From: Gammaproteobacteria bacterium UBA7310 | Lineage (GTDB): Bacteria > Pseudomonadota > Gammaproteobacteria > Pseudomonadales > Ketobacteraceae | Direction: 5' to 3' | Assembly: GCA_002471665.1 (NCBI GenBank) | Contig: DKQK01000028.1 | Coordinates: 124,001-188,000 of the forward strand | Length of the DNA: 64,000 nucleotides | Content: more notes on this DNA, generated by a model | What the model was told of the DNA's origin: nothing | Databases searched by the model: none | What the model saw: the letters and a program-made list of their open reading frames with translations, nothing else | The DNA itself: not shown here | Numbering within the stretch: the stretch's first letter is position 1

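Noticed and set aside
51481..63747. Recurrent short DNA word GATACCGATGGCGATGGC, resembling a repeat array
   Set aside because: It encodes the D-T-D-G-D-G calcium motif in frame, varies in every copy and has no regular spacers, so it is neither CRISPR nor a mobile repeat.
62725..63996. A 423-codon minus-strand open frame opposite the end of the giant gene
   Set aside because: The + strand translation here is coherent nidogen-like, calcium-motif and Ig sequence. The antisense frame has no recognisable features and mirrors the repetitive composition.
19063..64000. RTX/type I secretion adhesin of the LapA kind
   Set aside because: There is a Sec signal peptide, no GGxGxDxUx nonapeptide array in the window and no adjacent LapBCE or LapDG genes. 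The C-terminus is outside the window, so this is only a provisional rejection.

Overview
The window looks like the chromosome of a gammaproteobacterium, probably marine or aquatic. It has moderate GC, dense same-strand gene order, a near-consensus sigma-54 promoter and a Gram-negative lipoprotein pair. The species cannot be named from the sequence. All but one of the genes I can support lie on the + strand.

Positions 1-6243 hold the 3' part of a Baeyer-Villiger-type flavin monooxygenase ending in a clean intrinsic terminator, a small zinc-ribbon-like CPXCG protein on the minus strand, and a tandem pair of paralogous secreted lipoproteins of about 700 residues with an alpha/beta-hydrolase-like nucleophile elbow.

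Positions 6426-15939 are a compact operon: transglutaminase-DUF2126, ATP-grasp/alpha-E fusion, transglutaminase, stand-alone ATP-grasp, stand-alone alpha-E. Two gene junctions overlap. It is preceded by a TGGCACG-N4-TTGC sigma-54 element and followed by a strong hairpin. Families of this kind are predicted to build or modify peptides by amide ligation. The Anbu-type protease gene often associated with them is not in this window. A membrane diguanylate cyclase (GGEEF) and a GNAT acetyltransferase follow.

From 19063 to the end of the window a single reading frame stays open: at least 14,979 codons, with no stop before the window ends. It begins with a Sec signal peptide and encodes a giant secreted modular protein. 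Approximate order: a unique N-terminal region; about 20 Big_9-like Ig domains (20.4-28.3 kb); about seven repeats of a larger unit made of an LVIVD/beta-propeller-like segment, a Big_5-like domain and IPT/TIG-like domains (28.9-42.4 kb); a mixed stretch of Ig, propeller and Big_1-like domains (42.4-51.5 kb); and a C-terminal part (51.5 kb onward) with nine blocks of aspartate-rich thrombospondin-3-like calcium motifs (nearly 60 motifs). Those blocks alternate with an Ig plus carboxypeptidase-regulatory-like pair and with three kinds of larger module: a GATase1-like domain (2 copies), an apparently unnamed beta-rich 'RRV/GHLF/LHY' module (3 copies) and a nidogen-like module (3 copies). The gene continues past the window, so its size, C-terminal anchor and export partner are unknown.

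Working picture (inference): the giant product is an exported, calcium-stiffened surface or matrix protein. The nearby diguanylate cyclase makes control by c-di-GMP conceivable but unproven. All domain names come from reading motifs by eye, and domain boundaries inside the giant protein are approximate.
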